In this document: positions 15,591-24,260 of the stretch, in pieces
How the letters are laid out: each line of letters begins with the position of its first letter
Position numbering within the stretch: the first letter of the stretch is position 1
From: JBOGNO01 sp050747245
GTDB lineage: Bacteria > Acidobacteriota > Terriglobia > Acidiferrales > UBA7541
Direction: 5' to 3'
Length of the DNA stretch: 64,000 nt
NCBI GenBank assembly: GCA_050747245.1
Contig: JBOGNO010000005.1
Span: 192,123-256,122, forward strand
Notes under the pieces: model-generated
The model's database searches: none
Seen by the model: only the letters and a program-made list of their open reading frames with translations
Told to the model about the DNA's origin: nothing
Translations under genes and position numbers: made by a program

Positions 15591-18500
15591 ATGCGCAAGC
15601 TGACTCTCACATTGTTGGTCGGGGCCCTCACGGTGATTGGCCTCCTTGCAGCACCTCCCCAATCGCAAAAACAAAAAAACCCACCCCCATCTCAAAAGAC
15701 ACCTGCACCTCAAAAGCCACTGGTGCCAGATTGCGTCGTTGAAACCATCCAACTCGGCGGTCTTACGGATGGCGCTCGGCTGGCGCAAGCATTGTCGAGC
15801 GTATTCACAGACTTTATCGTGAAGCGTGACCCCCAGAACGCCACAACTCTGTACGTTGTCGATCGTGCTGCTGCACGAAATATTGTGAATTGTAAAAAAG
15901 GACGATGGCGCTCTTCACTTTCACACGACGAACTTGATCAAATCGTGCAGGCATTCGACAGCGACAATTTTGAGGGTGTGAAGCTGAATTCGAGCTTTCT
16001 CATCCATGTGCAGTATCTCCAACCTCGGGTTATTGTGTGGAGCTTTCCGCATCCGGAGCCTGACATAGCGCTCATCACCGGCTCGGCTCATTACATCGTT
16101 GTCAGCCCCTTGCCAGGACGAGCTTCGGGAACGACAGAGGATCAACATCTTGCAAACGAAGTCGCTGGAATTAAGCACGATTTGGAGCTTTTGGACGCGC
16201 AAGCGGACCCCGCTAAGTCCGGAACCACCATCGGTTCAGACGAGACACAAGCCGAGCTTTGGTTTGCGCTGCACACCGTCAAGCTCGATGTGTTGGACCC
16301 TAGAGAAATAGCATTGAAACTCAGAGCCTCATTTCCAGCCGGCACGGATCTTCAGGTCTGGGCCCAACAGCGCGCCATCACTTTCTTGCCCACCACCGCA
16401 GACCCGAGCACGCCTCTATCGGGTACGCCTCTATTTCGAAGTGCCAATGCCGTTGAACGAGGCGTGCTCTATACCAAAGAACAAGAGGAAAAGCAGTGGA
16501 CCGCGCAGCAGCAAAGTAGCAGTAAGGCAAAAGCGAATGCTCCTACGCCTTCAATGAGTCCCGATTCCAAGCAGAAGGCGCCGGCCGCTTCCACATCCAA
16601 AAAGACTTCGTCCTCAGGTAAGTCCGGCGATGCAAGCAGCAAGAGCGGAGGAAGTGACGGTGGGAGTGGGGATAGTCCGGACTCAGCTAACACAAATGAA
16701 GATACTGCCACCAACAACGGAGATCAGGGGACAGCCGCATCTCAGGACACCCTAGACGACCCGCCTTCAGGCGCGCAGACTCAAGAGACTTGGAAAACCG
16801 ACCACGTCGTGCGGCTGTATCACCTTCGCCAGGCAACTAACATTGCGGCTGCGATTAACAAAGCCGTATCAAAAGACACTACTCTCGTTACGCCGATTAC
16901 TGAGGATCTCCTACTAATCCTTCCCCCGGCGCCGGGTTCACCGGACTTGAGCGAGTGGATTCGGCGCGCCATTGCCATCCTGGACCTTCCTCGCCCAAAG
17001 GTATCTATCCAGGTGTGGTCCTATCAAATCAGCGCCGATACAAAGACCAAGAAATCCGGGCCTTCTGACGTGGAGAACAACTACGACGAACTGAAGGCGG
17101 CAGTGGAGAAAGCCAATGGCGAGACGTCACGTGCATTGTCGGCTGGACTTGCCGCAATCCTAAATGAGATGCGAAATCCGGACGACTCCTATTTCGACCA
17201 GGATTTCTCTAACTACCTCACAAAACGCTTCGAGGATTGTGTAAAGGAAGGCTACTACTGTCTCGGCTATCAAACCGCGTTGCTTGTCCCCCTAAAATAC
17301 AGCCCTGGACCGGGTGAAGCTCCAGCTTACGCCGTGGATCACTCTCTCAGCCGGTTTCTACTCCTGCTTGCTGCGGCCAAAGACGAAAAGGTTCGGCCGA
17401 CGATCGCCAAAATGGAAGAAGCAATGCAAAGGGCCATGCTGGGTGCCCCCTCGGATTTCGAGTGCGGCAAGGGCAAAGACTCGCCGGTTTTTAACAATTT
17501 TTTCCAACAACTGTGTGTTTTTTCAAGTCCGAACAATCTCCACATCATGCGGGCAGCGGTGCTCGACTTCCTGTTTCACTACAAATGGGCCAATGTATAT
17601 GCGAGTGATTTCAGCCCGTACGACTTACAACGCTCAGCCCATGTGCTGGACAGTCTCTTGAGCCCGATTATGGATGCTTTCAATTTGGATGTTGACACCT
17701 TCGTGGGAAATACGTTGAAGCCGAAGCAGCAGTGTGAGGGTAAGAATTGCGTGGCGAGTTTCGGCCAAGTGCAAGTGGCCACTGTGAGCGGGAACAAGGC
17801 ATCGGTTGTGGGTGATGTGAAGAATTATTTCGATATCACCCCGCCCGTCACACTCAGCGATATGCTCAATCCCAATTCGGCCACAAGCCAGGCTCTCGGA
17901 AGCACGCTCAAGGGCATCCTTGAACCCAAGGAAATCACCATTCTCTCCGCGCTGGCGAACGCGAATTCTCAGCCGAGAATCACCGCAGAAGTCTCGAAGA
18001 ACGTTTCCCTCACAATCACGCCAACCTCTCTCGACAGCGCCTCATCCGCGGAATTGGATTTGGATTTTGATGTGAAAGAAGACACCGCCCCGCAATCGGT
18101 GAACCAAACGACGACGAAGCAGGATCTTTTGGATCGTGTCGCCGAGCACCACGTCATCACGCGCGTACGTGTGGATTCGCTTAAACTCTTCCAGGTGTCG
18201 TCCTTTACCATGCAGTTGACTCATCCGCAGCCGCCCGTCTGTTATTGGTCCCCGCTCTGCATCGCCTGGCAAGCGGTGTTTGGCTCGATCCCTGTTGCGG
18301 GGCATCTCTTTGAAATACACCGCGGGCCGAAGACCAAGGACAACCGCAGCGTCGCCATTGTCCGCGCTGTGATCGTGCCGACGGCGATGGACCTCGGACT
18401 CGGATTGCGGTTTGAAATGGATAAGATAGAGGATCCGGTTACGAACACGCTTACGCCGTTGTCCTCTCTGGGACAGTTGGGAGGCAACGTTAGCCGGTTT

Positions 18501-18599
18501 CATCAGAATTTGATGAAGTGTATGGTCGAGCAAGGCGCATCAAACCCCTCTTGCCTCACCAAAATTCCCTTGAATAGCACTCCCGAAGTTCTGCCGTAA
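15591..18599 (+). CDS. Large exported secretin-like protein, unknown function
   Basis: This 1002-residue protein has a signal peptide (LTLTLLVGALTVIGLLAA) and a short Pro/Lys-rich spacer. A Ser/Gly/Asp/Lys-rich low-complexity linker covers about residues 305-395. Residues 405-475 resemble a secretin N-type subdomain (VVRLYHLRQATNIAAAINKA ... AIAILDLPRPKVSIQVW). Residues 775-985 resemble a secretin beta-domain: ITILSALANANSQPRI, a predicted beta-rich stretch, then SIPVAGHLFEIHRG followed by VAIVRAVIVPTAMDLG, comparable to the IPxLGxLF...VxVTP end of PilQ/GspD. Between them lies an unfamiliar Cys-containing helical insert. GAGG precedes the ATG at good spacing. No other secretion gene is adjacent. 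Base composition is visibly more AT-rich than that of the neighbours. Confidence 0.75.
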   Translation: MRKLTLTLLVGALTVIGLLAAPPQSQKQKNPPPSQKTPAPQKPLVPDCVVETIQLGGLTDGARLAQALSSVFTDFIVKRDPQNATTLYVVDRAAARNIVNCKKGRWRSSLSHDELDQIVQAFDSDNFEGVKLNSSFLIHVQYLQPRVIVWSFPHPEPDIALITGSAHYIVVSPLPGRASGTTEDQHLANEVAGIKHDLELLDAQADPAKSGTTIGSDETQAELWFALHTVKLDVLDPREIALKLRASFPAGTDLQVWAQQRAITFLPTTADPSTPLSGTPLFRSANAVERGVLYTKEQEEKQWTAQQQSSSKAKANAPTPSMSPDSKQKAPAASTSKKTSSSGKSGDASSKSGGSDGGSGDSPDSANTNEDTATNNGDQGTAASQDTLDDPPSGAQTQETWKTDHVVRLYHLRQATNIAAAINKAVSKDTTLVTPITEDLLLILPPAPGSPDLSEWIRRAIAILDLPRPKVSIQVWSYQISADTKTKKSGPSDVENNYDELKAAVEKANGETSRALSAGLAAILNEMRNPDDSYFDQDFSNYLTKRFEDCVKEGYYCLGYQTALLVPLKYSPGPGEAPAYAVDHSLSRFLLLLAAAKDEKVRPTIAKMEEAMQRAMLGAPSDFECGKGKDSPVFNNFFQQLCVFSSPNNLHIMRAAVLDFLFHYKWANVYASDFSPYDLQRSAHVLDSLLSPIMDAFNLDVDTFVGNTLKPKQQCEGKNCVASFGQVQVATVSGNKASVVGDVKNYFDITPPVTLSDMLNPNSATSQALGSTLKGILEPKEITILSALANANSQPRITAEVSKNVSLTITPTSLDSASSAELDLDFDVKEDTAPQSVNQTTTKQDLLDRVAEHHVITRVRVDSLKLFQVSSFTMQLTHPQPPVCYWSPLCIAWQAVFGSIPVAGHLFEIHRGPKTKDNRSVAIVRAVIVPTAMDLGLGLRFEMDKIEDPVTNTLTPLSSLGQLGGNVSRFHQNLMKCMVEQGASNPSCLTKIPLNSTPEVLP

Positions 18600-18846
18600 G
18601 TAGGCAAGGAGCGCACTCCCTGCTTCGCTCTTCACGCTCCATGTCTTATGGCCGCAGAGAACGCATGGGATCAAGACCCTCAAACATTCGCCTGTGGAAC
18701 GCTACCTTCTTTGTGCGCATCTGTCGTTTGACGATTGGGGCCGTCTATCACTATCATGGGCGCGTCATTTGCGGGGTTCGAAGTGATTCGCAGCGCGTTC
18801 GTCCCACAGCCCGCCTTTTCACTTTCCCATCACCGGAGGAATTTCA

Positions 18847-19518
18847 ATGCCTGATAAACCTCGAGGCCGCGGCAAATCTCCGCGCGCCGGCGAAGATCCG
18901 CGAGCGAACGGAGGAGTCTCCCGCCGCGATTTCATCAAGGGCACCGGCATCGCCGGAGTGGCCGTTTCCGCGGGCGCCCTTCTCGGCCATCAGGTCCTCG
19001 AAGCCGTGCAAACTTCGGCGGCGGAAACAACCCTCTATGGCCCGGGCCCGGTGGGAATCGCACTCAAAATCAACGGCGTCGTTCGGAAATTAAACGTCGA
19101 GCCGCGCGTCACGCTCCTCGACGCCCTGCGCGATCGTCTCGACATCACCGGTGCCAAGCGCGTCTGCGACCGCGGCACGTGCGGCGCTTGCACGGTAATC
19201 GTGGACGGCAAAGCCATCTACTCCTGCACCATGCTGGCCATCGAAGCTCAAGACCACGAAATCGAGACCATCGAAGGCCTCGCGCCCGATGACAAGCTGC
19301 ATCCCGTCTCGCAGGCCTTTGTGGATAATGACGCGCAGCAGTGCGGCTTCTGCACCCCCGGCTTCGTCATGGCCTGCAAAGCCTATCTCGACGGCGAGCC
19401 CCATCCGACTCGCGAAGGCGCGCAAGAAGCCTTGGGCGGCAACCTCTGCCGCTGCGGCACGTACATGGGCGTGCGCCGCGCGGTTCTCGACGCCGCCACG
19501 AAAGGAGGGCGAGCCTGA
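18847..19518 (+). CDS. Tat-exported 2Fe-2S subunit of Mo-hydroxylase (PaoA-like)
   Basis: Electron-transfer subunit of a periplasmic xanthine-oxidase-family enzyme, similar to aldehyde oxidoreductase PaoABC. The N-terminus has a twin-arginine signal (SRRDFIKGTGIAGVAVSAGA). The plant-type [2Fe-2S] domain follows with CDRGTCGACTV and a later SC, and the second cluster domain has QCGFCTPG and NLCRCGTY. The 223 residues match the PaoA/YagT size. GGAGGA precedes the ATG. The stop overlaps the next start (TGATG). Two genes downstream supply the Moco and FAD subunits. Confidence 0.93.
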   Translation: MPDKPRGRGKSPRAGEDPRANGGVSRRDFIKGTGIAGVAVSAGALLGHQVLEAVQTSAAETTLYGPGPVGIALKINGVVRKLNVEPRVTLLDALRDRLDITGAKRVCDRGTCGACTVIVDGKAIYSCTMLAIEAQDHEIETIEGLAPDDKLHPVSQAFVDNDAQQCGFCTPGFVMACKAYLDGEPHPTREGAQEALGGNLCRCGTYMGVRRAVLDAATKGGRA

Positions 19519-21644
19519 TGGCCGACTATCACTGGCCTCCCGCGGGCAAGCGCAATCTTATCGGCAAATCCATCTCGCGCATTGACGGCCCCTGGAAATC
19601 CTCCGGCCGCGCGAAATACACGTTTGACGTCAACCGCCCGGGCATGCTCTACGGCAAGATGGTCTTCTCTCCCTACGCCCACGCGCAAGTCGTCAGCGTC
19701 GATACCTCCGAAGCGGAAAAGATGCCGGGCGTGAAAGCCATCCAGCGCATCCTCGACGATGGATCCGAAGTTCAGTGGCAGGGCCAAGAAATTCTCGCCA
19801 TCGCCGCCGAAACCGAGGAGCAGGCCCGCGACGCCGTGCGCAAAGTAAAAGTTCAATACAAACCGCTGCCATATCTCGTCGCCGATGTGGACCCTGCCTC
19901 CGCAGGCAGCGCGTACGTCGAATCGCTCTCCTCGCAGACGCAGGGCACGCCCGACGAAGCGTTCGCCTCTGCGGACGTTACCCACGAAGGCCGCTACGGA
20001 GTTCCCGTCATCACGCATTGCTGCCTGGAATCTCACGGTCAGGTTACGGAATGGGACGGCGACAGCCTCAACGTCTGGGCTTCCACGCAAAATTTGACGG
20101 GCATCACTCAGGAGTTCGCCGGGGCTCTGAAAATCCCCGCGAACAAAGTTCACACCCTCACGCCGGTGATGGGCGGCGGCTTCGGCAGCAAGTTCCCCGC
20201 GGATCCCTGGGGCCTGGCCTGCGCGCAGCTTTCGAAAAAATCCGGCCGCGCCGTAAAAATGATGCTCGAGCGTGATCAGGAACTCCTCGAAGCCGGCGCG
20301 CGGCCTTCGTTCTACGCCAACGTAAAACTCGCGGCGAAAAAAGACGGCACGCTCGTAGCTTGGTCGTCGGAGTCCTGGGGCACGGGCGGAATCGAGTCCG
20401 CGGGCTCTCCGAATCTCCCCTACATTTTCCAGGTGCCCAACCGCAAGACGCACCACGTCGCCGTCCACACGAATATCGGCCCGGCCCGCGCGTGGCGCGC
20501 ACCCAATCATCCGCAGTCCTGCCTCATCACCATGGCGGCACTGGAAGATCTCGCCGCGAAGCTCCACATGGACCCGCTCGATTTCTTTCTCAAGAACGTC
20601 GAAATCACTGGCCCGCGCTCCGCGAGTTACAAAGAGGAACTCCTCAAAGCCGCTGAGCTGATCGACTGGAAAAAGAAATGGCATCCGCGCGGAGATACCG
20701 GCAAAGGCGCCATCCGCTCCGGCCTCGGGCTTTCGCTTCACACCTGGGGCGGCCGCGGCCATGCCAGCAATTGCCGCGCGACGATTCATCCCGATGGCTC
20801 CGCCGAAGTTTCTCTTGCCAGTCAGGATCTTGGCACCGGCACGTGCACCGTCATCGGCATCGTTGCTGCGGAAACTTTCGGCCTTCCCCTTGAAGCGGTC
20901 ACCGTGAATATCGGTGACAGCAGCTATCCGCCTTCGGGAGCGTCCGGCGGCTCCACCACTGTTGGCGGAGTCAGTTCCTCCACGCGCCGCGCCTGCACCG
21001 ACGCCCTCAATCAGATTTTCGCCAAAGTCGCTCCCGCTTTGGGCGTTGACGCGGAAAAACTCGAAGCCTGGGGCGGCAAGATTCAAGTTGCGGGTAGCCC
21101 TGCAAAGAGCCTCACCTGGAAACAGGCTTGCGCGAAGATGGGCGCTGCTCCCATCACCGGCACAGGAAAAACTTCCGGCGACCTTATTTCCAGCGGTGTT
21201 GGCGGCGTGCAAATGTCCGAAGTCTCGGTGGACATCGAAACGGGCGTCGTGCGCATCGTCAAGCACGTCGCCGTGCAGGATTGCGGCCTCGTCATCGACA
21301 CCAAGACCGCGGAGAGCCAGGTCTTCGGCGCGTGCATCATGGGCATCACCTACGCGCTCTACGAAGAAAAAATCATGGACCAGCAGACCGGCCGCTGCCT
21401 CAATCCCAACATGGAGTTTTACCGGCTCGCGGGCATCGGCGACATCGGCGAAATCGAAGTTCACATGATGACCGGAAAAGGTTATGACGATCGCGGCGTC
21501 ATCGGATTGGGCGAGCCGCCCGTCATTTCTCCGGGCGCCGCTATTTCCAACGCCGTCGCCAACGCCATCGGCGTCCGCGTTCCGGAGTTGCCGCTCACGC
21601 CTGACCGCGTGCTTGCGGCCCTCGCGAAAGGAGGCAATGCCTGA
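19518..21644 (+). CDS. Molybdopterin-binding subunit of Mo-hydroxylase (PaoC-like)
   Basis: Catalytic subunit of the molybdenum hydroxylase; it oxidises a carbon centre, probably an aldehyde or N-heterocycle, using water. The ATG at 19518 overlaps the previous stop by one base and follows AAAGGAGG, giving 708 residues. Landmarks are the opening GKSISRIDGPWKSSGRAKYT, the Moco-binding GGGFGSKF and the arginine-rich NIGPARAWRAP, SGASGGSTTVGG, and the C-terminal GLGEPPVISPGAA with the family's catalytic Glu. It has no signal of its own and presumably rides out with the Tat-signal subunit. The substrate cannot be read from sequence. Confidence 0.93.
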   Translation: MADYHWPPAGKRNLIGKSISRIDGPWKSSGRAKYTFDVNRPGMLYGKMVFSPYAHAQVVSVDTSEAEKMPGVKAIQRILDDGSEVQWQGQEILAIAAETEEQARDAVRKVKVQYKPLPYLVADVDPASAGSAYVESLSSQTQGTPDEAFASADVTHEGRYGVPVITHCCLESHGQVTEWDGDSLNVWASTQNLTGITQEFAGALKIPANKVHTLTPVMGGGFGSKFPADPWGLACAQLSKKSGRAVKMMLERDQELLEAGARPSFYANVKLAAKKDGTLVAWSSESWGTGGIESAGSPNLPYIFQVPNRKTHHVAVHTNIGPARAWRAPNHPQSCLITMAALEDLAAKLHMDPLDFFLKNVEITGPRSASYKEELLKAAELIDWKKKWHPRGDTGKGAIRSGLGLSLHTWGGRGHASNCRATIHPDGSAEVSLASQDLGTGTCTVIGIVAAETFGLPLEAVTVNIGDSSYPPSGASGGSTTVGGVSSSTRRACTDALNQIFAKVAPALGVDAEKLEAWGGKIQVAGSPAKSLTWKQACAKMGAAPITGTGKTSGDLISSGVGGVQMSEVSVDIETGVVRIVKHVAVQDCGLVIDTKTAESQVFGACIMGITYALYEEKIMDQQTGRCLNPNMEFYRLAGIGDIGEIEVHMMTGKGYDDRGVIGLGEPPVISPGAAISNAVANAIGVRVPELPLTPDRVLAALAKGGNA

Positions 21645-22630
21645 TGGAACCCTTCGCCTATGCCAGCCCCTCGAGCGTCGAAGAAGCCATCCGCCTGCTC
21701 GGCGATCATCCGGGCGACGCGGAAATCCTTGCCGGCGGCACCGACCTGCTCGCGCGCATGAAGGATTACGTTTCCACGCCCTCGCGCGTCATCAGCATCG
21801 CAAAAATCGGCGCGCTCCACGGCATCCGCAACGTCAAGGGCGATCTTCGCATCGGCGCCATGGTCACTTTTGAACAATTGCTGCGCTCCAATGTCCGTGA
21901 ACACTTTCCGGCAATCCATGAAGCTGTCGAAGTCATCGCCGGCCCGCAAATCCGTAATATGGGCACGATCGGCGGCAATCTCCTTCAGCGCCCGCGCTGC
22001 TGGTATTACCGCGGAGGCTTCGGCCTTCTCGCCCGCGATGCCGATGGCAAATCCCTCGTCCCCAACGGTGACAATCGCTACCACGCGATTCTCGGCAATT
22101 CCGGCCCGGCCTATTTCGTCAGCCCTTCGAGCCTCGCTCCCGCGCTCATCGTCTTTGGAGCGAGCGTCACGCTTCACGGCCCTTCCGGCCCGCGCGAAAT
22201 TCCCCTCGAAAAATTCTTCGTCATCCCCGATTCCGAAAACGCTCGCGAGCACGCTATCGCCCCCAACGAAATCCTCACCGAGATTTCCATTCCCGCTTCC
22301 TCGCGCGGCATGCGCAGCTCCACTTACGAAGTGCGCCAGAAAGACGCCCTCGATTGGCCCCTTGCCACCGCTTCCGTCGCCCTCCGCATGAACGCCGCGC
22401 GCTTCGAATCCGCCCGCATCGTTCTCGGCCACGTGGCCCCCATTCCCTGGCCCGCAACCGAAGCCGAAAAATTCCTCGCCGATAAAACAATTACTCCCGA
22501 ATCCGCCGCGCAGGCCGGCGAAGCCGCGGTCGCTGGAGCCAAGCCTCTCAGCCGCAATGCCTATAAAGTTCAGCTCGCGCGCGTGTGCGTCGCCCGCGCG
22601 CTTCTCGCCGCCGCGAAAGGAGTCGCCTAG
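21644..22630 (+). CDS. FAD-binding subunit of Mo-hydroxylase (PaoB-like)
   Basis: FAD subunit that passes electrons from the iron-sulfur clusters to an acceptor. The 328 residues start by overlapping the previous stop (TGATGG). FAD-binding motifs are ILAGGTDLLARMK near residue 28 and the central RNMGTIGGNLLQ near residue 105-115. The following segment, RPRCWYYR ... DGDNRYHAILGNSG, resembles the insertion of PaoB that holds a [4Fe-4S] cluster, but only one Cys remains, so the cluster is probably absent. The C-terminal CO-dehydrogenase flavoprotein domain looks complete. Confidence 0.92.
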   Translation: MEPFAYASPSSVEEAIRLLGDHPGDAEILAGGTDLLARMKDYVSTPSRVISIAKIGALHGIRNVKGDLRIGAMVTFEQLLRSNVREHFPAIHEAVEVIAGPQIRNMGTIGGNLLQRPRCWYYRGGFGLLARDADGKSLVPNGDNRYHAILGNSGPAYFVSPSSLAPALIVFGASVTLHGPSGPREIPLEKFFVIPDSENAREHAIAPNEILTEISIPASSRGMRSSTYEVRQKDALDWPLATASVALRMNAARFESARIVLGHVAPIPWPATEAEKFLADKTITPESAAQAGEAAVAGAKPLSRNAYKVQLARVCVARALLAAAKGVA

Positions 22631-22632
22631 CC

Positions 22633-22869
22633 ATGCCCGGATTGAGCGTCTTGATTCGCCAGGGAGAAGTCTGCCAGTGCCTGCGCTCGAAAAAACTTTT
22701 CTATGAAACCGAAGTCGAAGAACCCGCCCTGCCCGACGCCTCTTGGCAGGAAGCCGCCAATGCCGCGCCCTTTTGGTGCCTGCGTACGCAATCCGTCCTC
22801 GGCCCCGATGGCAAAGTCGTCCGCCTCGATGATTGCCGCCCGGGCCGCTCCTGCTGCGAATCCTCTTAG
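22633..22869 (+). CDS. Small Cys-rich protein after Mo-hydroxylase genes
   Basis: This is a 78-residue protein of unknown function with six Cys (positions 14, 16, 49, 68, 74, 75), arranged as CQC near the N-terminus, FWC in the middle and DDCRPGRSCCE at the end. No signal peptide or membrane segment is seen. The ATG lies 3 nt after the stop of the FAD subunit, so it is part of the same transcript. The Cys pattern suggests metal binding; a role in cofactor insertion or electron transfer is an inference from position only. Confidence 0.65.
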   Translation: MPGLSVLIRQGEVCQCLRSKKLFYETEVEEPALPDASWQEAANAAPFWCLRTQSVLGPDGKVVRLDDCRPGRSCCESS

Positions 22870-22878
22870 CGAGAATTC

Positions 22879-23517
22879 TTGGCACTTTTCGTGGACGCCC
22901 CGCCTGACGCCGAGAGCATCAAGATTACGCCAAGTCAATTTGCGCCCTTCATCGTTGGGATGGCCGAATCTCACGTTAGGGGACTTGAGAAAGGGGACAT
23001 AGCCGAGCTTCTGCGCACATGCGTCGTGGACTTAAGCGAGGAGGCTAGGCTTGCTGCTTTCCGGGAAACGCTTTTGGCCGTCTGGGCATTCGGACACACG
23101 AAAGTCGCGAGAGAACTCGACGATGAAAACCTAGCGAACTTATACCTAACCCTTGTGTCCCGGGCCCTGGAGAATCACTTTCAAAAAAACGGGATAGAAG
23201 TTCAAATCACGCCCGATGATTTCAAGCAAGCCTGGAGAGTTTACTCGCCGCTTTCACCCATGCCGGTAACCTTAGATGAAGTCCTCAAAGATTATCCAGA
23301 TTATGTCATCAGGCATGCGCTGGAAAACAGCGTTCGCCAACACGGTGAGGGTCGACTCTTCATCGAAGTCTTCAATGCCCGCTTTTGTAGGGCCTTGGAC
23401 ATAACTGCCTCCCGAAACGGGCCCTTGCTGGTCGCCATGTTCCTCTCAAACTCCGCCCGGCTAAGGTGCGCGATAGAAACCCTCGAAAAGCTGAACCCTG
23501 ATTTCACGTTAGACTGA
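22879..23517 (+). CDS. Unknown cytoplasmic protein
   Basis: I do not recognise this 212-residue, mostly helical protein. It has no signal peptide, membrane helix, or known catalytic motif. The longest frame begins at TTG (22879); the in-frame ATG at 22960 would give about 185 residues, and neither has a good ribosome-binding site. Codon use is less GC-biased than in the preceding operon, with more A- and T-ending codons, which together with the adjacent HigBA module suggests a small acquired segment. It is 9 nt after the small Cys-rich gene. Confidence 0.6.
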   Translation: MALFVDAPPDAESIKITPSQFAPFIVGMAESHVRGLEKGDIAELLRTCVVDLSEEARLAAFRETLLAVWAFGHTKVARELDDENLANLYLTLVSRALENHFQKNGIEVQITPDDFKQAWRVYSPLSPMPVTLDEVLKDYPDYVIRHALENSVRQHGEGRLFIEVFNARFCRALDITASRNGPLLVAMFLSNSARLRCAIETLEKLNPDFTLD

Positions 23518-23563
23518 GTCCCTCCATTTTCGGCAAATCGCCTAAGGTAGAAGTCTGCGCGGA

Positions 23564-23607
23564 TTGACACCATCTCCCACAATGTGGTATATACCACATT
23601 GTGGTAT
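23564..23607 (+). promoter_or_regulatory. higBA promoter and triple half-site operator
   Basis: A -35 box TTGACA (23564-23569) is followed after 18 nt by TATATA (23588-23593). The 20-bp perfect palindrome AATGTGGTATATACCACATT (23581-23600) covers the -10 box. A third half-site TGTGGTAT (23600-23607) runs across the GTG start of the toxin. Three TGTGGTAT half-sites alternate in orientation, a pattern expected for cooperative binding of an autoregulatory HigA antitoxin or HigBA complex. The predicted transcript starts within a base or two of the GTG. Confidence 0.8.
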
Positions 23608-23930
23608 TCATCGAATCCAAGGCGTTTACGCGCCGGCTTCAGGAACTTGCGGCGGACGCTGCCGATTCGGTGCTTGCCGGCATCCAGAACGAGCTTTTGG
23701 AGAATCCCTTTCGCGGAGATGTAGTGGCGGGGCTCGGTGGTATTCGCAAGGCGCGCACATCGAATCCCCGCCGTGGCAAGGGAAAGCGCGGAGGTTTTCG
23801 TTACCTGTACTTATACATCGTCCGTAAGGAACATATTCACCTGCTTTTTCTTCTGGACAAGAACGAGCAGGAAGACCTGAACCCGCCTCAACGCGCATTT
23901 CTCCGGGAAATGGCCGGACGGATCAAATAA
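23601..23930 (+). CDS. higB: HigB/RelE-type toxin
   Basis: This is a 109-residue RelE/ParE-superfamily protein of the phage-Gp49/HigB type, probably a ribosome-dependent mRNA interferase. The family signature is the basic Gly-rich strand KGKRGGFRYLYLYI followed by HIHLLFLLDKNEQEDL, which corresponds to the late core of HigB proteins. The start is GTG and overlaps the operator; no Shine-Dalgarno can exist because the predicted transcription start is at the codon itself. The antitoxin gene follows after 15 nt, so the toxin-first order is that of HigBA modules. Confidence 0.88.
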   Translation: MVFIESKAFTRRLQELAADAADSVLAGIQNELLENPFRGDVVAGLGGIRKARTSNPRRGKGKRGGFRYLYLYIVRKEHIHLLFLLDKNEQEDLNPPQRAFLREMAGRIK

Positions 23931-23945
23931 TAAGGAGCAACAAAG

Positions 23946-24260
23946 ATGGCAAAGCGAACCAAAGTGGCTGTATTCGACGACCTGCGGGACTCTCTTCGTG
24001 ACGCGCTCGCCTTCGAACGCGGGCGCGCCGTGGACCTGCGCGTCACCAAACTTCCTTCCCCGCCCCGCAGGGTACATCCAAGGGAAATCCGCCAGATCCG
24101 CCAATCTCTCAACGCCAGCCAGGTACTTTTCGCTGCGTTCCTGAATGTCAGCCCCAACACCGTGCGCAGCTGGGAACAGGGCACCCGCCGCCCGCACGGC
24201 GCGGACCTAAAACTCCTTGCCATCGCGCGGAGGAATCCCCAGGCCCTCCTGAAATCATGA
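23946..24260 (+). CDS. higA: HigA-type antitoxin, XRE-family HTH
   Basis: This is a 104-residue antitoxin and transcriptional autorepressor. The C-terminal helix-turn-helix has the classical HigA pattern: EIRQIRQSLNASQVLFAAFL, then NVSPNTVRSWEQGTRRPHG. The N-terminal 45 residues, basic and flexible, probably wrap the toxin. TAAGGAG precedes the ATG at proper spacing, so translation of the antitoxin is conventional while the toxin is not. The operator upstream of higB is its likely DNA target. Confidence 0.88.
   Translation: MAKRTKVAVFDDLRDSLRDALAFERGRAVDLRVTKLPSPPRRVHPREIRQIRQSLNASQVLFAAFLNVSPNTVRSWEQGTRRPHGADLKLLAIARRNPQALLKS

Noticed and set aside
18641..19093. 150-residue frame overlapping the 2Fe-2S subunit start
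   Set aside because: The overlapping frame with the Tat signal and ferredoxin motifs is clearly the real gene.
19383..21464. 693-residue minus-strand frame over the Moco subunit gene
   Set aside because: The sense strand encodes a highly conserved enzyme, and this frame is its antisense shadow.
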